The notes beneath the pieces were generated by a model. The model was not told the DNA's origin, did no database searches, and saw only the letters and a list, made by a program, of their open reading frames with translations. Positions 47,418 to 57,452 of a stretch of DNA of 64,000 nt are shown one piece after another (position 1 is the stretch's first letter; each line of letters starts with the position of its first letter). The DNA is from Alisma plantago-aquatica (Eukaryota > Streptophyta > Magnoliopsida > Alismatales > Alismataceae): NCBI GenBank assembly GCA_963693085.1, contig OY856410.1, positions 1,395,360,363 to 1,395,424,362 on the forward strand, read 5' to 3'. Position numbers and translations under genes: made by a program.

Positions 47418-48564
47418 CATGCGGCCCTTGTCATCGTACTTCTCCACCTATCACTTTGACACTCTGAGGACAGAGTGAGTGATAAGTTGGGGGGGTGGTA
47501 CATTAGACAAGGGTGAGGTATCATTTCTAAATCCCTCTTTTTCCATTTTCTCCCTTCTCTATTTGTACATATTTTCTTTTTAACTTTCTTTTTTTTGAAA
47601 ATAGTCACCCTCAGTTAACTTTACAATCATGTTAGTCCTCAAAAGTAAATAGCACTTAGACATATAATGGCGATTTAATAATGTCCCTCCACTATTGATT
47701 TTCATACTTTTGCTTCACTTCTTTATCTGACTCTCCACAGGTATCAAGGCAGAAATAAACCAGGATCTCAAGGATGAGAGGAGCATCAGGCAACTTCCAA
47801 ATCAAGAAGTTCTGCAAGTGGACCACAAACCAAATAAGTGCATGATGAAAAACTCTAAGAACAGCTTTCCTCTCTTCAAAATAAAAGAGGCTTGGCTGCC
47901 CAAAATAATTTCCCAAACAAAACCCCAAAACCCAAGCCTGCGAGTCTTCGAATAAAAGCCAGAGAGTCGAATAAAATTATGAGAGTTGTGCCATAAATAA
48001 GGATCTATATAAAGAACCGATGAAGGTCCCACTCGGTCGGCACATTCAGCTGCCCTCACAAAGGAAGATGTGTCGTGCCCGGTAGTGAAACCCTAAGGTA
48101 TCTAAATATATGAAAGGCTTATAAAGGACTCACCCGGCCGGTACATTCAATTGCCCTCACAAAGGCAGATGTGTCGTGCCCGGTAGTGAGATCCTAAAAT
48201 CATAGACAACCCCTCCCCCACTTGAAGGGGGAGTTACACTTCAAGCCTTTAGCCAACCCTCATACCCTCTCTAGCTTCCAGTAGGTCCTTCAGAGAGGTA
48301 TAAAGCTGATTAGAGTCAACAACATGCACATAATAAAGGTGGTCCCGATGCGAGCTACGAGATACGGAAGGAACCTGAGACCCAAGCAACCCTCGAGACC
48401 TGAAAGAGTCAAGGCAAGGAATAAGACCTGATATGACCTTAGAAGAACTCAGGTTAAGAATTGAAGCAAGAGTATGGAAATCCTAACTAAATAAAATCAC
48501 CTCGCCATTACATGCCTCACCTCTATCTAACTTGAGGACAAGCTAGACTCTAAGTTAGGGGGGG
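47418..48564 (+). other. E2 3' internal non-coding region, two PPT-like modules
   Basis: The first module is GAGGACAG at 47466 with AAGTTGGGGGGGTGG at 47484-47498, just after the accessory ORF. The true one is GAGGACAAG at 48534 with AAGTTAGGGGGGG ending at 48564. Between them no ORF is credible; a 101-bp tandem duplication lies at 48031-48196. Confidence 0.75.
48031..48196 (+). repeat. 101-bp partial tandem duplication in E2
   Basis: TTGCCCTCACAAAGG-AGATGTGTCGTGCCCGGTAGTGA blocks begin near 48050 and 48151, each preceded by a CGGTCGG/CCGGCCGG-ACATTCA word. The copies differ at a few bases. Confidence 0.8.
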
Positions 48565-50542
48565 TGACAACCTCCAATTTTGGATGATTAGCTTAGTCTT
48601 TTATTTAGTTTTCCACACTCTTTCTTAAATCAAATTCAGCCATAATCCCTAAATATTCCCTCTTATTGTAAATATATCTTTAGACTGAATTTTCCCCTTT
48701 ATATTTGCAGAAAAAGACATAAGAAAACCATAAAATACTAAATCAGCCTCAAGACCGCATGGAGTCACACGGTCTCAAGACCGCATGAAGCCAACCAGTC
48801 CCGAGACCGCATGGAGTCACACGGTCTCAAGACCGCATGAAGCCAACCGGTCCCGAGACCGCATGGAGTCACACTGTCTCAAGACCGCATGAAGCCAACC
48901 GGTCCCGAGACCGCATGGAGTCACACGGTCTCAAGACCGCATGAAGCCAATCGGTCCCGAGACCGCATGGAGTCATACGGTCTCAAGACCGCATGAAGCC
49001 AACCAGTCCCGAGACCGCATGGAGCCAACCGGTCCCGAGACCGCATGAAGCCAACCAGTCCCGAGACCGCATGAAGCCAATCGGTCCCGAGACCGCATGG
49101 AGTCAACCGGTCCCGAGACCGCATGAAGCCAACCGGTCCCGAGACCGCATGGAATCACACAGTCCCGAGATCGCATGAAGCCAAACGGTCTCAAGGTCCA
49201 AACGGTTTCAAGGTCCAAACGGTATTGAGGTCCAAACGATCTTGAGATCCAAACGGTCTCAGGCCCAAACGGTCTTGAGGTCCAAACGGTCTCCAAACCG
49301 TTTGGACTTCATTGAGGCCTATAAATAAGACTCCAAGGGTCCTCCACCAGATATCAAGTTTCATACGTCCAGAGGATGCCTAAATTACTCCAGAGCAAAT
49401 CCAACTTCCATCCTCCGCCCAAGGGTTGTCGGTCTGAGACCCACACTCCATCTCGAAGCTGCTTTCTCTCTCTCCGCCAAAGAAGGTGGGAAGAGGGGAT
49501 CTCATCATCAAGCAACCTGTGAAGCTGGTGGATCGTCTCTCTCTCTCTAAGGGGTTGACTTTCCTCTCTCCTTTGTGGGGATGACGCTCTCTCTCTTCTT
49601 GCCTCCTTATTTGTCCTAGTTATGAGCGAGTAGTCTCCCTCACTAGGGTGTGGGGAGTAGCCCCACTACCCATGTTTTCATATCATGTAAATGTAATCCA
49701 TAGTTTGTAATATAGAGTTTATATCTTTTCAGTTCAACATCAAACGTTTAATGAATGCTTGTTGCTTGATCACCAACTTGTGTTATCTTTTATCTTTTAG
49801 TATGAATTGTCTACGTTTGTACTATTAGATTTGAAACTTGTTTGCATGTTGGTTCTTGATGCATGTATCCACCATGCATCTGTTTCGGTATCTAGGAGTG
49901 TCTTTCAAGAAGTGGAGTATACTCACTCCCATCGTTGTACTTTTATGCTATGAAATGGAATCAATTGACGTATGAAAGTACAACCTTGATGAGTCGAGGA
50001 ACACACTTTGTGAAGGGAATGATGCAAAGTAGTTGACCATTCGTTCGGGGATGGCTGACTTTGTAACATTCCCACACTTCTCATAGTTAGTTCTCTGAAA
50101 GGAAGCTAAGTCTACAAAGATACTAACTAATCTAACTCTTATTGAAGGTTATGTTTTTATGTTGCATGTCTTGATCCTTGTGTAGTGATGGTGAAAACTG
50201 ATCACATCCTAGTGATTTCTTATCATTGTTAACAACCTAAGTTTACTTTCTTGCTTTTACTTTACTTTCCCTTAGTCTAAAAACAACCAAATCAACTTCT
50301 TGATCTAAATACCAACTATTGAGTGATTAAGTGAAATTCCAACGTTTTCTATCTTGTTTCTCCCAACAATACCGTTGTCCCGTGGATTTGACCCTTAACT
50401 ATACTATGATAAGACTTCCACGTATCTTAGCATATGTGGGTGGAGTTCTCAATCTAGTATAAGCAAGGCTAAACCTAAAGACTTACTAACTTTAGGATTT
50501 TTAGTTGGTGCACGCAATTCCATGTAAGTGGAAGCTCCATCA
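48565..50542 (+). repeat. E2 3' LTR
   Basis: Starts TGACAACC where the 5' LTR has TGTCAACC. Array at 48753-49306, TATA box at 49320-49327. Ends CTCCATCA. Confidence 0.95.
48753..49306. repeat. 26-bp and 17-bp palindromic repeat array in E2 3' LTR
   Basis: Same design as 36657-37211 with independent base changes. It ends in a perfect 9-bp inverted repeat, CCAAACGGT (49282-49290) and ACCGTTTGG (49297-49305), with a 6-base loop, 14 bases before the TATA box. Confidence 0.95.
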
Positions 50543-50547
50543 GTTCC

Positions 50548-51954
50548 CTGACAATGATGAACAAAGTATAGCCTTTTGACGTTAAAAGGATGGCTTAGAT
50601 CTAGTTGGATGATATTTGATCAAAATTTTCTTAATTAGGATTCCATGATTATAAAAGTGCATTAATGGACTTAGAAACCCTATTTTTTATCATTATGAGG
50701 TTTAATGGATTTAAATACGGAAATCAATCAAGAAGGCATGAAAATGATGTTCTTGAACTAATTTATGGATAAAGACCCTTAATTTGAATATTTTGAGTAA
50801 TTAGGGTTTTTATGAAAAGGGCTTTTAGGGTTTGTTGGCCTAAAAAGGGTAACATTTGGTAAGTAAAAGTGTGGAAACCAAGAAACCCTAAGGAAACCTT
50901 AATAAGGTTTAGAAACCCTAGAATGGAATCCCAAGTCAATAAAAGATGTTTGGATGTGATTATAACAATTAAGTGTTGTAAATACTTTTCAAGATCAAGT
51001 TGCTTAATTTATTTCTTGGCTTGGGTTGATTGGACTCCTTGATTGGATTAGCTATCTTTCTTGGTTTTGAGACTTTCAAATCAGGTATGTGGCTATGACT
51101 AAGATTACTCATCTTAGTTTCTCAATGTTTTCTTAGGTTTCATCGGTTTGCTTGCAATTAACTGCTTGGGTGAACTGTAATTCTTTAAACTATAAAGTGA
51201 CTATGGCTATCACCATAAATATATGCATGACTAACTTAGATCCTAGTCCTCCTCTATGGATTTGAGTATATGTGAGGAATTGATTACCTATGTATTGGTC
51301 TACGTACCTTTATGGTAGGATCATCAGGTTATCATGAGTCGTTGTTTGGTCTACCTTTGGGTAGGATCATACGACTATAAAACCCTATGTCTTGGTCTAC
51401 CTTTAGGGTAGGATCCAAATGGGATATTGAGGATCCACCATATGAGAGGTAGTATCCATGTCCACTGCAGGGATAGCACAGAGGCTTGAATTTGTCAGAA
51501 TTGAGTAGTTATGTTTAAAATGTAAAGTTTGATCTGTTATACAATAATTTTGTTGCAATATGTTGTTACAACTAGATGCAAACTTTTTGTGTCCCCCACA
51601 TACTAGTATAACTTGTTATACTTACTAACGTTTTGTTTGTTGGTGTTTTGGGTTAAACTACTATTACAAGATAAACAGAAAGTGAATGTTCAATAAAAGG
51701 TGAAATTAAAAAAGAACAAGGAAAAATAATGTTCGGGAGAATTATAGTTAGTTTTTTATGTGGGTAAAGTTCTGAAATCCTACTTTTGAAAGGTATGTGA
51801 AAAGAAAATTATTATCTTGTTTTAAGCTTAGTTGTGGTAGAATGTATTAATTATTTTTTATTATTTGCAAAACAATATGATCTTATTTTGGGATAACGGC
51901 TTTAGCTACTTGGACTTCCTTAATTGGGGGTTTCCGAGGGGTGGGGTCGTTACA
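50548..51954 (+). repeat. E3 3' LTR, second part
   Basis: Resumes after the E2 target duplication and matches about 17185-18569 of the 5' LTR, ending GTCGTTACA. Includes the GGTCTACCTTTGGGTAGGATCA motif copies. Confidence 0.92.
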
Positions 51955-51959
51955 CGAAG

Positions 51960-53150
51960 TGTTTGAGGATGAAAAAGAAAGGGAATGGTTAGAGTTGAGG
52001 TGTTGGAGAAGGATGATGTACCACCCATACCCACCCCAACTTCAAAATTCTACCAATCCCTGGGGAGTAAGAAGTTAGAGATGGAGGGGATTTGATATGG
52101 AGAGAAGGGGAGGAAGAGATGAGGGGTGTTGCTCGTCCAAGAGGACACAATAGAACCCTATGTGCGGTTTCATCTTCCATTTTCAACACCCTCAACCTGG
52201 CACGGTCGTGGCAACCAGTTGTCGTGATCTTTATTGGGTGGAGGTGATGGTGTCATGGGCCACACGATCCATTCTCCACATCCTACCCTTAGCCAACACT
52301 CTTCTTCCATGGCGATGGTCAGCTGATCATGCAGCCAATTGATCAGCAGGTTTGGGTCTGGCACTGGTATCCACTGACGATGTGTCGGTGTTCGAACTGA
52401 AGATCCTGGGGACGTATGTACCCTGGATATACTAGCATTATAGATGTATGTCGGAGGGGATCTCGTTGGCCTATGGAGGGCCTCCGCCTCCTTGTTGGAG
52501 TTCGTCGTTCATGTTGATGTTTGATGCCACCATGGGTGATGTTGATGCGTGAGAGGGATGGAAGCATGGGCTTTGCTTGATCGTCAGAAGGTTCTGGTGT
52601 TTCCAAGCCTTACACTTTGCACATTTTATAGACACACTAAGAAGATGTTATGAGTTTCCCATAAGGAATCAATGGTTACACTGTACATGTGTCATCCCTA
52701 GTGCGTAGGGATTTCACGTCACTCGTCACTAGGAAAGTCCTGATCAAAATATGGCAGTGAATATTCATAATTGGAGTGAGATAAAAATGGTTGCTATTAT
52801 TCCTTGAAAAATATAAGGACAGTTTATTCATGAGAAAGAAGTAAAATCAGTTATGGAAAATATAAAAATTAATCTAGTTGGGTCATGTGGGATATCCCAC
52901 ATGTCGCATCATTCACAAATCCACAAGATTGTGAGATCTCTATTTGTCAGTCAAGCGACTGGGCAGACGAGATCATATCATCATGAGGCTTGCTAGCCAT
53001 ACTGGTTGTCCATTCACTTGGCTTGTCTGGGACGGAATACTCGTCCTTATCCTTCTCGCTCCTCACACTTCTCCTTTCTTTTTTTGAGTGGATTTATTAA
53101 AAAATGTAATAAAAATAACAAAAACAAAAAAGAAAATTTAAAAACAAAAG
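51960..53150 (-). other. E4 internal DNA downstream of protease, no gene recognised
   Basis: By position this is the pol or second-ORF part of E4. Minus-strand open stretches exist at 52343-52606 and 52170-52364 but show no RT, RNase H or integrase motif and no secure ORF1-like block. A lone GCACGGTCGTGGC at 52200-52212 resembles one unit of the E1 palindrome array. Confidence 0.4.
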
Positions 53151-53153
53151 TGG

Positions 53154-53174
53154 CTAGGTTGCCTCCCAACAAGC
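53154..53174 (-). other. conserved GGGAGGCAACC motif in E4
   Basis: On the minus strand GCTTGTTGGGAGGCAACC begins nine bases after the protease stop. E1 has GCTTGTGGGAGGCAACC at 24096-24112, 48 bases after its protease stop. Confidence 0.75.
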
Positions 53175-53182
53175 AACCCTAT

Positions 53183-53850
53183 TTAGCATTGCATGCTCGA
53201 TGATAGTAATGTTTTTTTACAAGTTGTACCAATGGACAGGGTATCCAAACCCTTATCCTTCAAACTTGTGGGGTCTGGATCATGCTTAGACGATATGCAT
53301 GGATTGTCTGTGAGTATGACTCTTTCGTCTTGATCAGCATCTTGCAGGCATTGTTGTAGTTCCAATGTACCTTCCGCCTTGAATGCTTCCATCAAATTAT
53401 GCACCCTCTTTATATATTCAAGAACTAGGTATTCAATAGTCTTCTTCCCTGGTCGTAGAACAAGTTTTCTGGTTTTGACATTCACTAGAGCTTGTGTGGT
53501 GGTTAGGAATGGTCATCCTAGAATGAGCAGGAATCGGTTGTCTTCTTTGATGTGCATGACCATGAAATCGCAGGGGACGTAGGTGTCATGTCCTAACTTC
53601 GAGGGAACATCTTCAATAATCCCCAGGGGCTTGGTGATGGATGCATTCACCAACTGTTTGGTCATTGATGTGGGTAGAATTTCTATGAACCCTAGACAAT
53701 GATATAAGGTGTAGGGAATAATGGATATGCTTACCCCTAAGTCAGTGTGTCCCTTTCAGCATGTGTCATCGCCAAAGAAGCAGTCTATCCACAAGGACCA
53801 TGGATCTATTTTCCTTTTGATTGGCAACAAAATTGATGTCTTAGTTTCTT
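53183..53850 (-). pseudogene. E4 aspartic protease remnant
   Basis: The minus strand encodes DLGVSISIIPYTL (Asp codon at 53741-53743), LPTSMTKQLVNASITKPLGIIEDV, TYVPCDFMVMHIKED and a PFLTT block, the motif order of the E2 protease ([37 protein letters not shown]). A final open part at 53183-53485 ends the domain. Frameshifts and stops make it non-functional, and nothing after it resembles RT. Confidence 0.85.
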
Positions 53851-54096
53851 GAGTCAAATGTTTACCAGACTAAATTTCCTTAAAGAACTTGCACCAAGTT
53901 GGATTTTTAGTCAACAGATCTAGGAATAGTATATTATTGTGGAATTTCTTCATGGTGTCCTTGAATTTCTTGAGTTGGTCACTGATCTTGGTCTGCATGG
54001 AGAACCTTGCATGTGGTGGACGTGGTGTGTATACATGTCTTGTGGGAACTTTGGAGTTTTGCTAAGTTTGGGATTTAGATGTCGGAGTTGCTTCTA

Positions 54097-55860
54097 TCAT
54101 GATTTCACTGGTACTGGATTGTGATGGTGTCGCGGACAATTATATTGTTTGAATTTCAAGTTGATCATGCAATTTAGAGATTCACGTGGGATACTCTCAA
54201 TGTTGTCGACAATAATGAAAGTGGGAGGTGTGGTGTACATGTTCCCTGACTTGGTCATCACAACATTCAATTGTTCTGGTTGCTCTGGATGCTTGGGGTT
54301 ATTTTTTTGCTGGCCAGCGATCGTACCCACTGGGGGTTATTGGCTAGCGTCTAGTCAAGTGATCTATGATTTCAGCATCTTTTTCTTTGTTGTGGCGTTA
54401 GGGAGTTGAGTTTGGTATGACGCCATCATCTCCTAGAGTGTTTTCATTAGGTCCTATTGTAGCTTCAATCTACAGTAGTGGGGCTTGATTTGGGTTCTGG
54501 AATTTATGTCATTGTTGGTAGTTTTAGCTAGGGAAATTAGACCTGAAGTTTCCATGGTTGCGCGGGCCATTGTAATTCATTAGCACTCTCACCTGAGCAT
54601 TTTGTGTCGAGGACTGATTTGGTCCTTCTGCGTCGTGGGGCTCCCTTATTGGAAAACTAGATGAGTGTGAGCATGGTTTGGATTTTAGTACTCTTGCCCT
54701 AAGATATTATGGATCGACTTCACATCTTTGGCTTGAGTAACTATTTATTGTTGGCCCATCTTATGTTCATGGAATGTAGTATATATCTGCTGGTAGTGAG
54801 CAGTGTTGTGATCAACCCCATAACATAATTCACACGATGGTGTGATGATTTACACTTGGGGAGTTTGGCTCTTTCTCTCATACGCACTAAAGGACTTCTC
54901 AAGGTTTCTTATTGAAGGGAGAGGGCTTTAAATGCGTTGGAGATAGATTTGAGTTTCGATCGGTCTTCTACCATGGACACCTTAAGAATGCCCTTGCCTG
55001 AAGGCCTAGTCTAGTGGGTCTAATTTTCCACTGCAAGATTGATGATCTTGAGGGCACTGTCAAAACTCTAACATGTGTCATTTCCTTTGGAAGAGGAGTC
55101 AAAATATTTCTTCCTCTCATCTTCAACTCCTTGATAAAAGAATTTAATGATTTAACTCTCGGGGATGTCATAATGAGGACACTTGCATAGTAGTTCATTG
55201 AATCACTCCCATGCTTCATACAGATATTCCTCAGATACTTGGTTGAACCTTGTAATTTTTTCCTGGATCGAGTACATCACTGAGGGGGATAAATGTTTTA
55301 TAGGAACTTATTCTCCAGTGCCACCCAGGTGTTGATTGGATCTCCTCAAAGAGCATTGTATTATTCTCTGGCTTTGTCCGTCGGGGAATACTTGAAGAGT
55401 TGTAGCTGCATGGCATCATCACTGGTGCATGCTGGCTTCATCAACGAGCAAATATTGATGAAATTAAGAAGATGTTCTCAACAATCATCTCCAATTCTTC
55501 CTATAAAGGTGGAGTTTTGCAACAAGTTGACCCATTGGGATCTGATCTTGATCAGCTCACCTGGGAATTGGACTGGATGATTCAAGTCAGTACCTTTGGG
55601 GATGAAGAGATCTTGTAGTTCTTTCACATGCTCTGTGGCTTGAGTGGCTTATATGTTGGTGTTAAACTCGGCCTCTGCCTATTCTCTAGCTTCCATGGCG
55701 AGTAGTTCTCACTAGGTTGCGATTGTCGTGGTGATGTGTTCTTGGATTGTTGCTTCTGTAGTCTCCATGCCTACCATGGCTCTCTTCTTGTGAAGTTTTC
55801 TAAAGGTTCTCTTGATTTTAGGATTGAAAGAAAATCCAGAGTCAAGACTCATGGATCTCT
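54097..55860 (-). pseudogene. gag: E4 gag remnant
   Basis: Readable in pieces on the minus strand: a likely start near 55850, MQLQLFKYSPTDKARE near 55400, then WVALENKFL, a MNYYASVLI/ERFNELLCKCPHYDIP segment near 55190 (the latter in another frame), FDSSSKGN near 55085, and LNVVMTKSGN near 54250, the block that precedes protease in this lineage. Several stops and frameshifts; domain order and spacing agree with E2 gag. Confidence 0.8.
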
Positions 55861-56008
55861 GCATAGACTAGAAGTTCCTGAAAAGAGAAAGAAGGATTGT
55901 GAGAGATGCACTTGGTTCTAGAGGATTTTCAATATTATCAAGAAGAATAACAAAAATAAGGAAAACCCACATTACACTTATACTTCTAAAAATATTTAAT
56001 TATCATTG

Positions 56009-56026
56009 TCCACGACAATGATGTCA
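56009..56026 (-). other. E4 primer binding site, decayed tRNA-Asp type
   Basis: Minus-strand TGACATCATTGTCGTGGA, followed by CAA, five bases inside the LTR; it matches the E2 site TGGCACTGTTGCCGGGGA at most positions. It fixes the orientation of E4. Confidence 0.7.
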
Positions 56027-56031
56027 ATTTT

Positions 56032-57447
56032 TGATGGGGCTACAAATGTTGCACCAAAAAAATCTGCTAGGTTTACCAAAATCAGTGCACTAATTCTCCA
56101 CTCCACACGAGCTGAAGACTTATTATAGTATACTTAAAGATTGAACCCAAAGGACAACCTTTTTAAGTAGTTAAATATGATTCAGAAGTAAAAAGAGTGA
56201 TATTTATCACTAGATAGTTTAAAGATTGATTAAACTAAATTGTTCCCAAAAGCAACAAAGATTAAAGAGGCAAATAACATGTAATAAAGAGCACTAGGGC
56301 ATGGGTTTTTCTACCTGGGCCTGCATAATTATCCTAACTCTCCAATAGTCATTACTAAATTGAGGCTTAGCTTTTGCACCCTCACGGGATATAGGTCGAT
56401 GCCTAGAATAGACTCCCTTGGAACTGACCATCCTCGGCACCCAAGTTCCTCACCTATGCTACTGAACTCCATCACACATGACCAACCATCCTCAGCACAT
56501 AGCAGATCAAAGTCCAAACACCTCATTATCCATTGTTGATAGCTCATGTGGATAATAAGATCATTCTACTGTTCTAATTATTCTCACAGTAACCTGTATA
56601 TCCATGATTACAACTAATATGAAAAACAAGTCATCAATTGCAAAGCAAGGGATCGAGCAGAATGATACTTTATTTAGCAACTATAATATCGAGTTTTGAT
56701 ATAAGCTAAGATAACATACAGGCGATCGGGGCTAGTCCCCATGCCCCAGCACAAAGCATCTACTCACTCATGGCAAGGGACAACAGCAAAAAGCTAGTAG
56801 GAACCATGGAGAACGCCATAACGCTTGGTGTGGCCTCCGCTTCCTTGCTCCCCACTAGGGTTTGTGCTACAAAATGTGCCTTCTAATCACCAATCAGAGA
56901 CCCCCTTGAATGGACAATAAGGGTTCCCTTTTATAGATGCATTCCTCACCTCTGAAACCCTAAACTTGAATGCTTGTATTCGAAGAAATTTGCTTGCATG
57001 GCCCATACTTGGTCCAACAGGTGACTCACGTGGTTGCTCAATTTGGACCTCATGTCCGGCCCTCTGGAGAACCAGCGTGGATGAACCGAAATGGGCTGGA
57101 TGCTAAGATTGTGGGCCAAGTCAATAAATTTGAGAGAACTCTGAGAGAAGAATGGCTCGAGATGAGCAAATGGCAGAACCGCTCACTTGACTAGATGGTT
57201 AGAATTTGATCAAAAGGAAAGCTTATGAGCCTTCCTTCCCTTGAGGCGTAGCATCACGAGGACTTAATTGTCCATCCAGGCATCACAGTGAAACTTTGGT
57301 TGATTATGCACAAAATACATATAAACATACATTAAAATACAAAAAAGGGAAAATAATTGTATTTTAGTAAATATAAAGCTTAAATAAGGAAATAAATATA
57401 CAACAATCCCGAAAAAGCAGATAAAATGGGTAAAAATATACTCATCA
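56032..57447 (-). repeat. E4 5' LTR (right copy)
   Basis: Homologous to 12963-14404. On the minus strand it starts TGATGAGTATA and ends GCCCCATCA; TATAAAAGGG at 56926-56935. The target duplication ctaac follows at 57448-57452. Confidence 0.85.
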
Positions 57448-57452
57448 CTAAC

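Larger units (their letters stand above)
36469..50542 (+). mobile_element. E2: Athila-like retrotransposon with tandem Ulp1-like tail
   Basis: A 14.1-kb element with LTRs at 36469-38463 and 48565-50542 and perfect target duplications gttcc at 36464-36468 and 50543-50547. The primer site is of tRNA-Asp type. Internal order: gag, protease, RT, RNase H, integrase zinc finger, then an ORF1-like/coiled-coil/Ulp1-like accessory ORF, a PPT-like module, 1 kb of non-coding DNA, and the true polypurine tract. It is more decayed than E1. Confidence 0.95.
15514..51954 (+). mobile_element. E3: Tekay/Del-like chromovirus with two nested guests
   Basis: Its LTRs are 15514-18569 and, interrupted by E2, 34794-36468 plus 50548-51954 (about 3.06 and 3.08 kb). 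They start TGTTATAACC and end TTACA. The primer site TGGTATCAGAGC (initiator tRNA-Met type) lies three bases after the 5' LTR, and a polypurine tract AAGAGGGGAAGGA directly precedes the 3' LTR. The internal region keeps decayed RNase H, integrase and chromodomain sequences. E1 interrupts the internal region and E2 interrupts the 3' LTR. Confidence 0.92.
12963..57447 (-). mobile_element. E4: Athila-like LTR retrotransposon, host of the nested complex
   Basis: The outermost element. Its LTRs are 12963-14404 and 56032-57447, about 1.4 kb each; the flanking 5-mers ccaac (12958-12962) and ctaac (57448-57452) match at four of five. Orientation is minus: a degenerate tRNA-Asp type primer site lies just inside the right LTR and a polypurine tract just inside the left one. 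Remaining internal sequence is 14405-15513 and 51960-56031, with decayed gag and protease but no recognisable RT or integrase. About 36 kb of the span is the later insertion E3 with its own guests. Confidence 0.85.

Noticed and set aside
52343..52606. 87-codon minus-strand ORF in E4 considered as pol or ORF1-like
   Set aside because: No RT, integrase or ORF1-like block could be aligned by eye; left as unassigned E4 internal DNA.
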